Both the position numbers and the translations under genes were made by a program. The notes below the pieces were generated by a model. That model had not been told where the DNA came from. It worked only from the letters and a program-made list of their open reading frames with translations, and ran no database searches. Positions 31,124-40,800 of a stretch of DNA of 64,000 nt are shown here, piece after piece. Each line of letters starts with the position of its first letter. Within the stretch, counting starts at the first letter, position 1. Origin of the DNA: Puniceicoccaceae bacterium 5H (lineage in GTDB: Bacteria > Verrucomicrobiota > Verrucomicrobiia > Opitutales > Oceanipulchritudinaceae); contig WOUP01000003.1 in NCBI GenBank assembly GCA_009772895.1, positions 310,001 through 374,000 on the forward strand, given 5' to 3'.

Positions 31124-33910
31124 TTAGCCGGTCGTGCGCAGGCCGCTGGCAATCGCGTTGACGCAGATCAGCATGTCTTCGAGACAGTTGTCGCGGTCGG
31201 GATCGTTTTCGTCCATATCGCGCCACCGCTTCAACAGGCGAATCTGTTCGCGGTGCAGGCGCTTCAGCGGCCCCTCGCGATATTGCAGCGTCTTGTAAAA
31301 GCGGGGGCGGCGTTCGGGCAGCGGCCGGCCGAACAGAGCGGCCAGGGCCTGGCGCGTCAGTTGGTATTCGTCCAGAATCGTGCCCAGCAGGCGCTCCCGC
31401 ACATCGCCTTCCTTCACCAGGCTGGCGTAGGCATACATCTGCTCGGTATCGGCGCTCGTGGCGCTCGATTCGAGATTGTAAAACAGGTAGCGCAGCAGCG
31501 GCGTGATCTGCATTTCCTCGCGCAGGCGCATGTAGCACGAGCGGTGGTTTTGCTGCAGGTGGTTCAGCGCCGTCCCGACTCCGAACCAGCCGGGCAGGTA
31601 AAAGCGCGCCTGATTCCAGCTGAAGACCCAGGGGATCGCGCGCAGGTCGTCGAGGCTCTGCTGGCCCCGGCGGCGGCTGGGGCGCGAGCCGATGCGGCTG
31701 TGCTCGAGCACGTCGATCGGCGTGGCCTGGCGGTAAAAGGTGAGGAAGTCCTTGTCTTCGAGCAGCTGACGGTAGCGCTTGGTGGAGGCTTCGGCCAGTT
31801 GGTCGAGCGCTTCCACCAATGGGCTGGAAAGGTCGTGTTTGGCCGTGTCCATACCCGTGCCGACGGCGCCCGCCATCAACAGCTCGAGGTGGTAGGCCGC
31901 CGAGCGCAGGTTGTTGTACTTCTGGCCGATCACCTCGCCCTGCTCCGTCACCCGGATGCCGGAGTTGAGGCTGCCGAGCGCCAACGCCTCCATAAAGCGG
32001 TGGGTCGGACCCGCACCACGGCTGATCGTGCCGCCACGGCCGTGGAAAAACTGGATGTCGACCGAGGCCTCCTGACCCACCGCGAGGATGCGCTCCTGGG
32101 CCTGACGCAGCGCCCAGGCACTGGCGATGATGCCGGCGTCCTTGTTGCTGTCGCTGTAGCCGAGCATGATCATCTGGTGCGGGCCATGGGGGGCTTCAGG
32201 CGCGTCGCCGAGGTCCCAGTCTTCGCTGGAAATCGCTTCGTCGTAGACGCGGTGATGGATCGCGAGGGAGCGTTCGGTGATGGGGTGGGCGAGGAAGCTC
32301 GCCACCACGCCCGGCGAACGCTGGAGGTCGTCCAGCGTCTCGAATAGAGGCACCACGGGCAGCACGCAGGCCAGGCCTCCATCGATCACCCGCGTGAGGC
32401 CGGCTTCACGTGCCAGCAGGTAGACGACGAGCAGGTCGGAGACGTCGCGCGTCATGCTGACGATGACCGCACCCAGGCCACCGCGCCCGTATTTGCGCAC
32501 GTGGCGCGCGGCAACCTGGAGGGCGCCGACCGCGGCAGCCGCTTCGGCGCCGGCGGATTCGGGCCGGTTGGTAAAGGGGCGGGGCGACTGCAGCTCGTGC
32601 TCGAGGAACTCGCGGCGTTTGGCTTCCGGCCAGTCGGGGAATTCGTCGGCGCCCTCGAGATCGGCGGCTTTCATCAGCTGGCTGATCGCACGGTCGTGGA
32701 ATGCGCTGTTCTGGCGGATGTCGAGCGAGGCGAGGTGAAAGCCGAAGGTTTCGATCGCGCGCTGCACTGGCCGGACGTATTCCTGCACCAACGCGTGGGC
32801 ACCGACGTGCAACAGGCTTTCACGCAGGATCATCAGGTCGGCGCGCAACTCGAGCGGGAAGCGGTAGCCTCCCTCGTTATCGCCGCGATGCGTGGCCTCA
32901 AGGCGGCTGCGCAACAGGCGCACGTAGCGCTTCCAGGGTTCGGCGATTTCTTCGGGGCGCGGTTCGGGTCGCTCGCCCAGCAGCTTGGAGAGCTCCAGCG
33001 TGCGGTCCTCGAGTTCCTGCGTGGTGGATTGCAGGCGCCAGGAGAGGCCGAGCGCGCTGTGCAGCTCTGCCAGCATGCCGTCGAGCACCTCGAGCGCGCC
33101 CTCACGCATCTCGCGCAGGGTCTGGTTGGTCACCTTGGGCGTCACTCCCGGGTGGCCGTCGCGGTCACCGCCCACCCAGCTGCCGAAGCGGAGCAGCGGG
33201 TGCGTGTTGGGCTCGCGCAGCACACTGGCGTCGTAGCCGGCTTCTTCCCAGGCAAAGTCGAAACGCGCGTCCAGCTCCTTGAGCACCGGCGGGAAGACCT
33301 CCTTGAGGAAGAAGAGCATGTAGGAGCGCTCGGAGTCGACGTTGGGCTTCTGGTAAAAGATTTCGCCCGTGCGCCACAGGCATTCCAGCGTGGCGCACAG
33401 ATCGCGGCGCCACTTGCGCTTTTCAAAGTCGGTCAGCACCCCGTTCGCGCGCTCATGCATCAGCTGAAACAGCTCGCGGTGCTGGTCCAGCACCGTCCAG
33501 CGCTTGGCCTCGGTCGGGTGCCCCGTCAACACAGGTTCGACCACGGCCTGGCGGCAGCGGTGGATAATGTCGATCTGGTTGACGCCCTGATCGCTGAGCT
33601 TTTTCAGCCAATAGCCCCAGCGGCCCGGCTCGGCTGATACGCCTTCTTCCCGTTCGCGTCGGCGGGCCACCTGGTGGGCCGTGTGCTCTTCTACCAGATT
33701 GAGCAGCTGGAAGATCAGGGAAATGGTCTGGGCCGCGCCGTCCGGCAGGTTCTGGGTCTCGTCCAGCGAGCCCGGGTTGCGCACCAGTCGGGCGAGTTCG
33801 GGCTCGCCGATGCGACGCAATACTTCAGCCAAGGCTTCGCACAACTCCACATAGAGCGTGTCAATCTGTTCAAAGCCTTCAGTTAGAAAATCATCAAAAC
33901 TATTGGACAT
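31124..33910 (-). CDS. ppc: phosphoenolpyruvate carboxylase
   Basis: PEP carboxylase adds bicarbonate to PEP to make oxaloacetate, refilling the TCA cycle. The 928-aa protein has the key motifs: VLTGHPTEAKRWTVLDQHR near residue 128 (catalytic histidine), GGDRDGHPGVTPKVT near 246, and FFHGRGGTISRGAGPTHRF near 620. The C-terminus ends SGLRTTG, close to the RNTG end essential in known enzymes but with Thr for Asn. The leader is pyrimidine-rich (tttacccctctctggt) with no Shine-Dalgarno. About 210 bp separate it from the divergent esterase gene. Confidence 0.95.
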   Translation of the reverse strand: MSNSFDDFLTEGFEQIDTLYVELCEALAEVLRRIGEPELARLVRNPGSLDETQNLPDGAAQTISLIFQLLNLVEEHTAHQVARRREREEGVSAEPGRWGYWLKKLSDQGVNQIDIIHRCRQAVVEPVLTGHPTEAKRWTVLDQHRELFQLMHERANGVLTDFEKRKWRRDLCATLECLWRTGEIFYQKPNVDSERSYMLFFLKEVFPPVLKELDARFDFAWEEAGYDASVLREPNTHPLLRFGSWVGGDRDGHPGVTPKVTNQTLREMREGALEVLDGMLAELHSALGLSWRLQSTTQELEDRTLELSKLLGERPEPRPEEIAEPWKRYVRLLRSRLEATHRGDNEGGYRFPLELRADLMILRESLLHVGAHALVQEYVRPVQRAIETFGFHLASLDIRQNSAFHDRAISQLMKAADLEGADEFPDWPEAKRREFLEHELQSPRPFTNRPESAGAEAAAAVGALQVAARHVRKYGRGGLGAVIVSMTRDVSDLLVVYLLAREAGLTRVIDGGLACVLPVVPLFETLDDLQRSPGVVASFLAHPITERSLAIHHRVYDEAISSEDWDLGDAPEAPHGPHQMIMLGYSDSNKDAGIIASAWALRQAQERILAVGQEASVDIQFFHGRGGTISRGAGPTHRFMEALALGSLNSGIRVTEQGEVIGQKYNNLRSAAYHLELLMAGAVGTGMDTAKHDLSSPLVEALDQLAEASTKRYRQLLEDKDFLTFYRQATPIDVLEHSRIGSRPSRRRGQQSLDDLRAIPWVFSWNQARFYLPGWFGVGTALNHLQQNHRSCYMRLREEMQITPLLRYLFYNLESSATSADTEQMYAYASLVKEGDVRERLLGTILDEYQLTRQALAALFGRPLPERRPRFYKTLQYREGPLKRLHREQIRLLKRWRDMDENDPDRDNCLEDMLICVNAIASGLRTTG

Positions 33911-34123
33911 ACCAGAGAGGGGTAAAGCGAGAGACGTCTACGCGTAGGCCCTTTTGCATACCGAACGCGACTTTGGAGCAAGGTCAAACCTCGCGGGCGG
34001 TCTTTGTTCCGCTTCGATAGGGCGACAAAATTTTCCCGACTGTCAGATCGGGAGTCAAGTCGAGGCGCGATTTTAGGATAATAATTATTGGCAGTGGCGC
34101 GTATTGCGGGTGAAATCGAGGCC

Positions 34124-35032
34124 ATGACGTCCGCCGTGCTTCGCTTCCCGCTCCAGCTGGTCTTTTGGCTGGGAATCCTCATTCCCGTTCAGGCCGCATT
34201 TGAACCTCCCGAGGTGCCGACGGGTTGGCGCTACCATCATGATCTGGAGATCGGCCAAGTGGGGGACTACGTGCTGCGCATGGAGCTGCTCGCGCCGGAG
34301 CACGCACCGGAAGCGGCACTGCCGGCGCTCGTCTACATCCACGGCGGGGGCTGGAACCACGGCAGCAAGGATGACCAGGCGCGACGCCTCGCAGGCATTG
34401 CGCGCCGGGGCTACGTCGCCGCGGCGATCACCTACCGCTTCGCGCCCGAGCATACCTATCCGGCCCAGATCGAAGACGTGCAGGCGGCGATCCGCTTTCT
34501 GAAGGCCCATGCGAGTGCCTACCACCTGGACCCGTCACGCATCAACTTGTGGGGCACGTCGGCGGGCGGGCACCTCGCCTCCCTGGCAGGCACCGCCGCC
34601 AACGACGTGGATTACGCGACGCACGGCCTCTGGCCCGATGAAGATGCGCACGTGTTTGCGGTGGTCGATTTCTCGGGCCCCAACAGCAACTTCCTGGCGT
34701 TTCCCGCTGCGCGGGCGGGCAGCCTGACGGCTTTTCTGGGGGCACCCGCGCAGTCGGAGCCGGCGCGAGCGCGTGAAGCGATGCCGATCACGCACGTCGA
34801 TGCGGACGATCCGCCCTTTTTTGTCGCCCACGGCACCGCCGACTCCATCGTCCCGATCCAGTGCAGCCGCGACTTTGTGGATGCACTGCAAGCGGCGGGT
34901 GGACACGTCGAATACCACGAGATGGAAGGCAGCGGGCATGGCTTCTCTCACACGCACCCGGAGGCGCAGGATCTCGCCTACGCCTTTTTGCAGCGCCTCA
35001 ACTTTCCCGAGCGTTCCGCCTCTCAGCCGTAG
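34124..35032 (+). CDS. secreted alpha/beta-hydrolase (esterase, BD-FAE/HSL type)
   Basis: The 302-aa product begins with a hydrophobic signal peptide (VLRFPLQLVFWLGILIPVQA) and then shows the esterase family's oxyanion motif YIHGGGWNHGSKDD near residue 70. The nucleophile elbow WGTSAGGHLASLAGT is near 144, with an acidic residue in HGTADSIVPIQC and the catalytic histidine in EGSGHGFSHTH. Export to periplasm or outside is likely. The ORF track's TTG start (34088) would place charged residues before the signal peptide, so the ATG at 34124 is preferred; GAGG lies just upstream. Substrate is unknown (acetylated sugars or short esters are typical). Confidence 0.85.
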   Translation: MTSAVLRFPLQLVFWLGILIPVQAAFEPPEVPTGWRYHHDLEIGQVGDYVLRMELLAPEHAPEAALPALVYIHGGGWNHGSKDDQARRLAGIARRGYVAAAITYRFAPEHTYPAQIEDVQAAIRFLKAHASAYHLDPSRINLWGTSAGGHLASLAGTAANDVDYATHGLWPDEDAHVFAVVDFSGPNSNFLAFPAARAGSLTAFLGAPAQSEPARAREAMPITHVDADDPPFFVAHGTADSIVPIQCSRDFVDALQAAGGHVEYHEMEGSGHGFSHTHPEAQDLAYAFLQRLNFPERSASQP

Positions 35033-35037
35033 CAGGG

Positions 35038-35778
35038 CTAGCGGCTGTGGTTGGCGTATTCGCGCAACTCGTTGGCCGCCTGCTGGTAGACCTCGCGCTT
35101 CAGGGCGAGCACCATCTTGTCGTGGCTGACCTCGCGGTTCATGCGGGCGCTGATGCTGGCGCCGTCCACCGGATCGGGTTCGATCATCATCCAGTTGCCG
35201 GATTCGACGTCGATCACCGCCAGCTTCACGCGGATGCGCATGTGCTTGGTTTCATCGGGTATCATGTAGCCGACGAAAGGCAGCCAGCTGGCCGTGGCGG
35301 TCGCTTCCTTTTGCTTCGTGCTGTCGACAAGGCCCCAGTAGACGACGATCGTCTCGATACCGCCGCGTGCCGCCGCCAGGCGCAGGCGTTGATGCAGTGG
35401 GGCATTGGTCGTCTGCTGGCCGTTGACCTGTACGTCCGGGCGACCGGAGAACGGCTCCAGACTGAAATACTGGCTCATGGCTTCGACCATTTCCGGATCG
35501 GGCAACATCGCGCCGCTCTGGATGAGCAGGATCTTTTGGCCCACCTGCATCTCCGGGTTCTCGTGATGCTTCAGGGCGTCGTGGATCATGTCGTCCGTGA
35601 TCTCGCGGTCCTCGAGATTGACCCCCAGCACGTCCCATTGCTCCAGCTCGCCTCGGTAGAGCTCACCACCGTGGCGGCCACCATAGGGGCCTTCATAGCC
35701 GGAATTGGAGATGGATGTAGTGGTGCAGCCGGCCAGGAACAGCGCGGCACTCAGGCAGAACAGCAACGACAGCTTCAT
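35038..35778 (-). CDS. lipoprotein of unknown function
   Basis: The 246-aa protein starts MKLSLLFCLSAALFLAGCTT, a clear lipoprotein signal with lipobox LAGC. The mature part contains no domain I recognise. It has DDMIHDALKHHENPEMQVGQ, IETIVVYWGLVDSTKQKEAT and a C-terminal AVIDVESGNWMMIEPDPVDG, reminiscent of outer-membrane-associated stress lipoproteins whose function is unknown. The 64 residues upstream in the ORF track are the dsbD end read in another frame. It begins 31 nt after the dsbD stop and is probably co-transcribed with it. It converges with the esterase gene across a 5-nt gap. Confidence 0.78.
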   Translation of the reverse strand: MKLSLLFCLSAALFLAGCTTTSISNSGYEGPYGGRHGGELYRGELEQWDVLGVNLEDREITDDMIHDALKHHENPEMQVGQKILLIQSGAMLPDPEMVEAMSQYFSLEPFSGRPDVQVNGQQTTNAPLHQRLRLAAARGGIETIVVYWGLVDSTKQKEATATASWLPFVGYMIPDETKHMRIRVKLAVIDVESGNWMMIEPDPVDGASISARMNREVSHDKMVLALKREVYQQAANELREYANHSR

Positions 35779-35809
35779 CCCGTGATGCTGCGTGGCAAAA
35801 ACACGTTGG

Positions 35810-37718
35810 TCAATCCTTTGGAATCTCTTCCAGTCGATGGATGACCGTGCCTGCACTGAGCACTTCCGGCAGCTGCATCGGCTGGTCGAGGCCGGGCGCG
35901 TAAATGAGGTTGAACGGCACTGCGGAACGGCCGAAGGATGCCAGCGCCTCCGTGATTTCCGGATCGGCATTGGTCCAGTCGGCCTTCAAGGCCACGATGT
36001 CGCGATCCGCGAACTCGCGCCGCACCTCGTCTGAGCCGAAGACCAGCTTTTTGTTGCTCTGGCAGGTCACACACCAGCGCGCCGTAAAGTCCACGTAGAC
36101 GATCTTGCCCTCTTCGGCCAGTTGCTCGGCCTTGCCCGGCTCCCACTTTTGCCACTCGACCAGCGGCGCGTCGCTATCGCCAGCACTGAGGGCCGGAGAG
36201 GGGTAGGCCCAGGCCAGCGCGCCCACGATGAGCAGGGCCGCGATGCCGTAGGCCGGGTAGCGCACCTGCTTGGGCTTGTGGTACGCCCCGTAGCGTCCAT
36301 ACGCCCAAAGCGCGAGCGCCACCACCACTAGGGCCAGCAGCACCTCCAGCAGCGCATCCGGCGTAAAGCCCGCATCTTCGGTCAACTGGCCCGCCAATAC
36401 CCAGAGCAGGAAGGCGACCGTCGCGTAGAGCAGGAACGCCATGAACTGCTTGAACGTCTCCATCCAGGCTCCCGGGCGAGGCAGCTTGTTGACCAGCCCG
36501 GGGAAGGCGCTCAGCAACAAATAGGGCAGGGCGAGGCCGAGACCGATGGCCGTAAAGACGACGAAGGCCGGCAGTGCGGGCAGGGCCAGAGCACCGCCGA
36601 GCGCCGGAGCGAGGAAGGGGGCCGCGCAAGGCGTGGCCACGACGGTCGCCAGCACACCGCTGAAGAACGAGCCCGTGCAGCACCACCTTGTTGCGCGCTT
36701 CGCCCGCCTGATTGACGAAGCCCATCACCTTGAGCCCGAGCACCGGAAAGACGCACGGCATCAGGTTGAGAATCAGACCGCCGAGGAAGGCAAACCCGAT
36801 CAGCACGGGCAAGGACTTCGGCCCGTCGCCGGGGGTTGAGGGCGTAGCGGTTGCATGGGTGGCCACGCCGGCAAAGGCGGCGGGCGCTTCCGTCTCGAGC
36901 GGCACATCCACCTGCCAGCCCTCCTGGTGCAATGCCTGCCCGTCACCCAGGGCGAGCACGCCCTGCAAGCGCTCGACTTCGCCCACGCCCGCCGGATCGA
37001 CCGTGTAGCTCAGGAGCGTGCCATCAGGTCGGGCGGGTTGCTGGTCCGCTTCCAGCGCCGGCGTGAGGAACTTCTGCCCGTCGAAGAAATACAAATGCTT
37101 CGGCAAGTCGCCGCCGTGCACCCACAGCTTGACGTCATCGCCCGTGCGCCAGGCCGCGAACTCGGCCTCGGGCTTCTTGGGCAGGTGCGCGCGCGTTTGT
37201 TTCAGCCGCTGGGCCACCCCCTCGTTAACGGCTGGCGGAGCGTCCTTGACCGGCAGGCGCAGCGACACCTCTGCATCGCCCGGGATGCAGACCTCCTTGC
37301 ACATCAGCCAGCCCGCCTTGGCCTGCAGCGTCACGGTCTCGCCCGGCTGGAGGTCGTCGGGCGGGGTCAGCGTTACCGGCAGCAGCACGGTATCTTCGTA
37401 GACGTATTCCACGAGGCCGCCGAAATCCATCGCCATCGGCACCGGCCATTGCAGCGCGCCCGCCTGCCAGCCCTCGGGCAGCTCCCAATCGAGGCTCGTG
37501 GCGTAGCCGGTGGTGGAGCTGCGCCAGTAGGTGTGCCAGTGGTCGAAGTGGTCGAGCTCAAGCGCCACGGTAAAGGGCTGGCCCGGCTGGATGGTTTCAA
37601 CCTCGGAGACCAGGCGCGCGTTGACCGGATTGTCGTTGCTCAGGGGCGCTGCGGGCAGGCGACCGGCGAAGGTCAGCAAAAAGAGGATGATGGGCAGGGC
37701 GTGCTTACTCCGGGGCAT
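35810..37718 (-). pseudogene. dsbD: DsbD-family thiol:disulfide reductase, broken by an out-of-frame internal deletion
   Basis: DsbD carries reducing power from cytoplasmic thioredoxin across the membrane. The 5' part encodes a signal peptide (LPIILFLLTFAGRLPAAPL), an alpha domain with CKEVCIPGDAEVSL, and the first membrane cysteine in GLILNLMPCVFPVLGLKVMG. The 3' part, in another frame (ORF 35810-36655), encodes GVLATVVATPCAAPFLAPAL, several helices and the thioredoxin-like domain with ARWCVTCQSNKKL. At about 36662-36680 the sequence jumps from NKVVLHGL straight to SFFSGVLATVV with a frame change, so the segment normally lying between (some 80-100 aa with membrane helices) is missing. All visible cysteine pairs survive, suggesting a recent event or an assembly error. 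Confidence 0.85.
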
Positions 37719-37868
37719 ATGGGTCTAGGAAGGCTGAAGAAGGCGATTTATTCCAGTTCGATTGCGGCGGGCGGAAGCGCGAGCGTTTGCGCGGTCTGGA
37801 TACCTGTGCATTTTCATTAAGAAAGTCGCTTCTGCCGCGTTTCCTTCCTAGAACTTTACGAGCTTTCT

Positions 37869-40800
37869 ATGTGTTACCGCCATCCTTCAGGTCATTTTTT
37901 CCGGTATTTGCTACTTCTTTGCTTGTTCGCCTCTAACGTTAGCGTTAGGGCTCAGGCGGAAGGAGCTAACGCCCCGGCTGTGACGACCGCGACGGTTCGT
38001 TCGGCGACGGCGGCAGATTTCTCAACCGTGATCGACGAAGCCAGAAAAGCGATCGACGAGGGCCTCTTTGCCGACGCCCGCGATAAACTGGAAACCGCTT
38101 TCTCTCGCCTGGGGGAGGGCGAAAAGGCCCCGCCGGAAGCGCGCTACCTCTACGGGCAGGCGCTGTTGGGCACGCTCTCGCCCAGTGATCCGGTGGATCA
38201 GGCGCGCCTGGAGCAGTTGCAGACGGAACTTCAGGCCCTGGCGGACGAATTGAAGCCGACCGACGGCAGCCGCCCGGAGCCGCTCTGGGCTCAGGTGGAG
38301 GCGTTGCTGGGGTGGAGCTATGAGGACAGCCCGACGGACGAGCAGACCGGCAAAGCCTATTTTCGACGGGCGCTCGAGTATTGGGCCAGCTCCGTCGAGG
38401 TTGACGAGGCGCGGCAGGAATACCTCGATCTGGTGCTGGCGCTGGCCGAGCCAGATGGTGATGGCCTGGACTGGGCGTTTTCCACCTACGGCGAACGCCA
38501 GTGGCTGGAGAATGCGGTCAAGATCGCGCAAACGCCGGAGGAGAAGTCCCGCACGCAGTTTTTGCTCGCCGAGTGGTATGGGCGCTTCCAGTCAGACAGC
38601 ACCGCGCGCCTGCGGCAGGGCGACCTGTTGGAGGCGGTGGTGAAGCTGGGCAAAGGGCCGTATCACGAGCAGGCGCTCTATGCGCTGGCTCAATGGAACA
38701 ACCATTACGGCCATCTGAGCTACGACGACCGCGGCCAGACGCAGTTCCAGGCCAATTACGCCCGCACGGTGGAGCTGCTGCGCCAGTTGGTGGACGCGTA
38801 TCCGGAGGGTGAGGGCCGCTACACCCGGCAAGCCCGTTCGCAACTGGAAAACCTGACCAAGCCCCAGCTCGACGTCTTTGTGCGCCACACGTTTCGCCCG
38901 GAGACGGAGGTGTTTTTTGGCCTCAACTGGCGCAATGTGAGCGGGGCCGAAGTGCAGGTGTTTCCGACGGATCTGCTGGCCGACGAGCCGATGGTGCCGT
39001 CTGGGCCAGCGGTGTTTTCGCAAAAGCTGGAACAGCAGCCCGAGCGCCCGCACTACAACGTGTCGCGGCAGGTGCGCCTGCCGGTGGAGCTGCCGCGAGG
39101 CGCCTATGTGGTCGTGGCCACGGCGGCCGGGATCACGCGCAAGGACCTGATTTTGGTCACCGACCTCTCCATCGTGGTGAAAAAGGACGACCACCAGCTG
39201 CTGGCCTACGTGGCGGATGCGGAGACCGGCGCGCCCGTGCCGGAAGCCAACGTGGAGCTGCGCTGGGGCTGGGAGGAAAACCGGATGGACCCGGACGAAA
39301 CCTCCAGGCCGGGCAAGCACCGGCTGAGCGCGGTCACTAACGCCAACGGCATTGTGCGCTGGACCAACCTGGACCGCATCTTCAAGGAAGGCCAGTCGGG
39401 GGAATCGCGGCTGCTGCGCTGGCAGGTCGTGGCCCGTAAGGAAGCGCGTCAGGCCGTGGGCGAAAGCCAGGAATACCGGCCCTATCGCGTGGATGAGAAC
39501 GAGGGCCGTCCGGTTCACTTCGTCTACGCCGAGCGCCCGATCTACCGCCCGGGCGAGACGGCGCACTGGCGCGTCGTGAGCCGGGTGCGGGAACCCGACG
39601 GCAGCTATCAGACCCCCGCGGGCGAGAAAATGACCTACGAGCTGAGCGATCCGCAGGGTCAGGTGGTCCAGCAGGGTGGCTTTTCGCTCGACCGCTTCGG
39701 CACGGCCGCGCTGGACTTTGCGTTGCCGAAAGAGGCAGGGCTGGGGGCCTACAACCTGCACGTGATGCAGGCGAACGAGCGCTACGGCCGCTATTTCAAC
39801 CTGTTTCAGGTCGAGGAGTTTCGTGCCCCGGAATACCGGGTGGACGTCCAGCTGGGCCAAAACGACGACTCTGGCGCGGTCTTGATCGAACCAGGCCAGG
39901 AGGTGCAGGGCGACGTGCAGGTCGATTACTATTCCGGCGGCGCAGTCGGCGATGCCGACGTGACGGTGCAGGTGAGCCGCCAGCCCTATTTCCACTGGTT
40001 CATGCCCGAGCGGCGCTACGACTGGCTTTATGACACCATGACGCGTCCTTACTTGCCGCAGGGAGAGCAGGAAGTGGTGGAAAATCTGACCCTGCAGACC
40101 GACTCCCGCGGCCACGCGACCTTTGAATTCGATACGCCCCAGGACATCGATCAGGACTGGCAGTACACGGTGGAGGTGCGCGTGCAGGACCGTTCGCGAC
40201 GGGAGATCGTGCAGCGCCGCACGATCAAGCTCACCCGCCAACCTTACTTTGTGGACCTCGGCACCGCTCATCGGCTCTACCAGCCCGGCGATCAGGTGGA
40301 GGTGACCGTCAAGACGCTCAACGCCAACGACCAACCGGTCTCGATCGAAGGCCAGCTGCGGCTGACGCGCGAACGTTGGCGGCAGATCTACATCCACCGT
40401 CGCAAGGGCAACGAAATCTCAGGTGAAGCCTATCGCCAGCTGCCCGAGCGCGCCCTGATCGGCGCCACGCAGAGTGACTACCGCCTGAAGGAAGAGGGCT
40501 TTGTGACCGAGGAGGTCAAATCCGTCCAGCTGGTGACAGACCGCGAGGGCAAGGCGGTCTACAAGTTCAAGGCGCCGGAGCTGGGCTATTACAACCTGCT
40601 CTGGGTCAGCCCGGGTGCACGCGGCCTCTCGGTGACGGAAGAGTCGCCCTTTTGGGTGGCCAAGCCGGGCGATGTCGCCATCGGCTACCGGCCCGGCGGG
40701 GTGGAGATCATCGTGGACGAGCGTGAGATCAAGGTGGGCGAAAAGCTGCCGGTGTTGATCACCGTGCCCGCGCCCAACCGCACCGTGTTGCTGGTCCGTG

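Noticed and set aside
35810-36655. Treating the second dsbD frame as a separate intact gene
   Set aside because: It begins in the middle of the membrane domain (GVLATVVATPC) with only a GTG and no ribosome-binding site, and it lacks the first half of the channel. It is better read as the 3' part of a broken dsbD.
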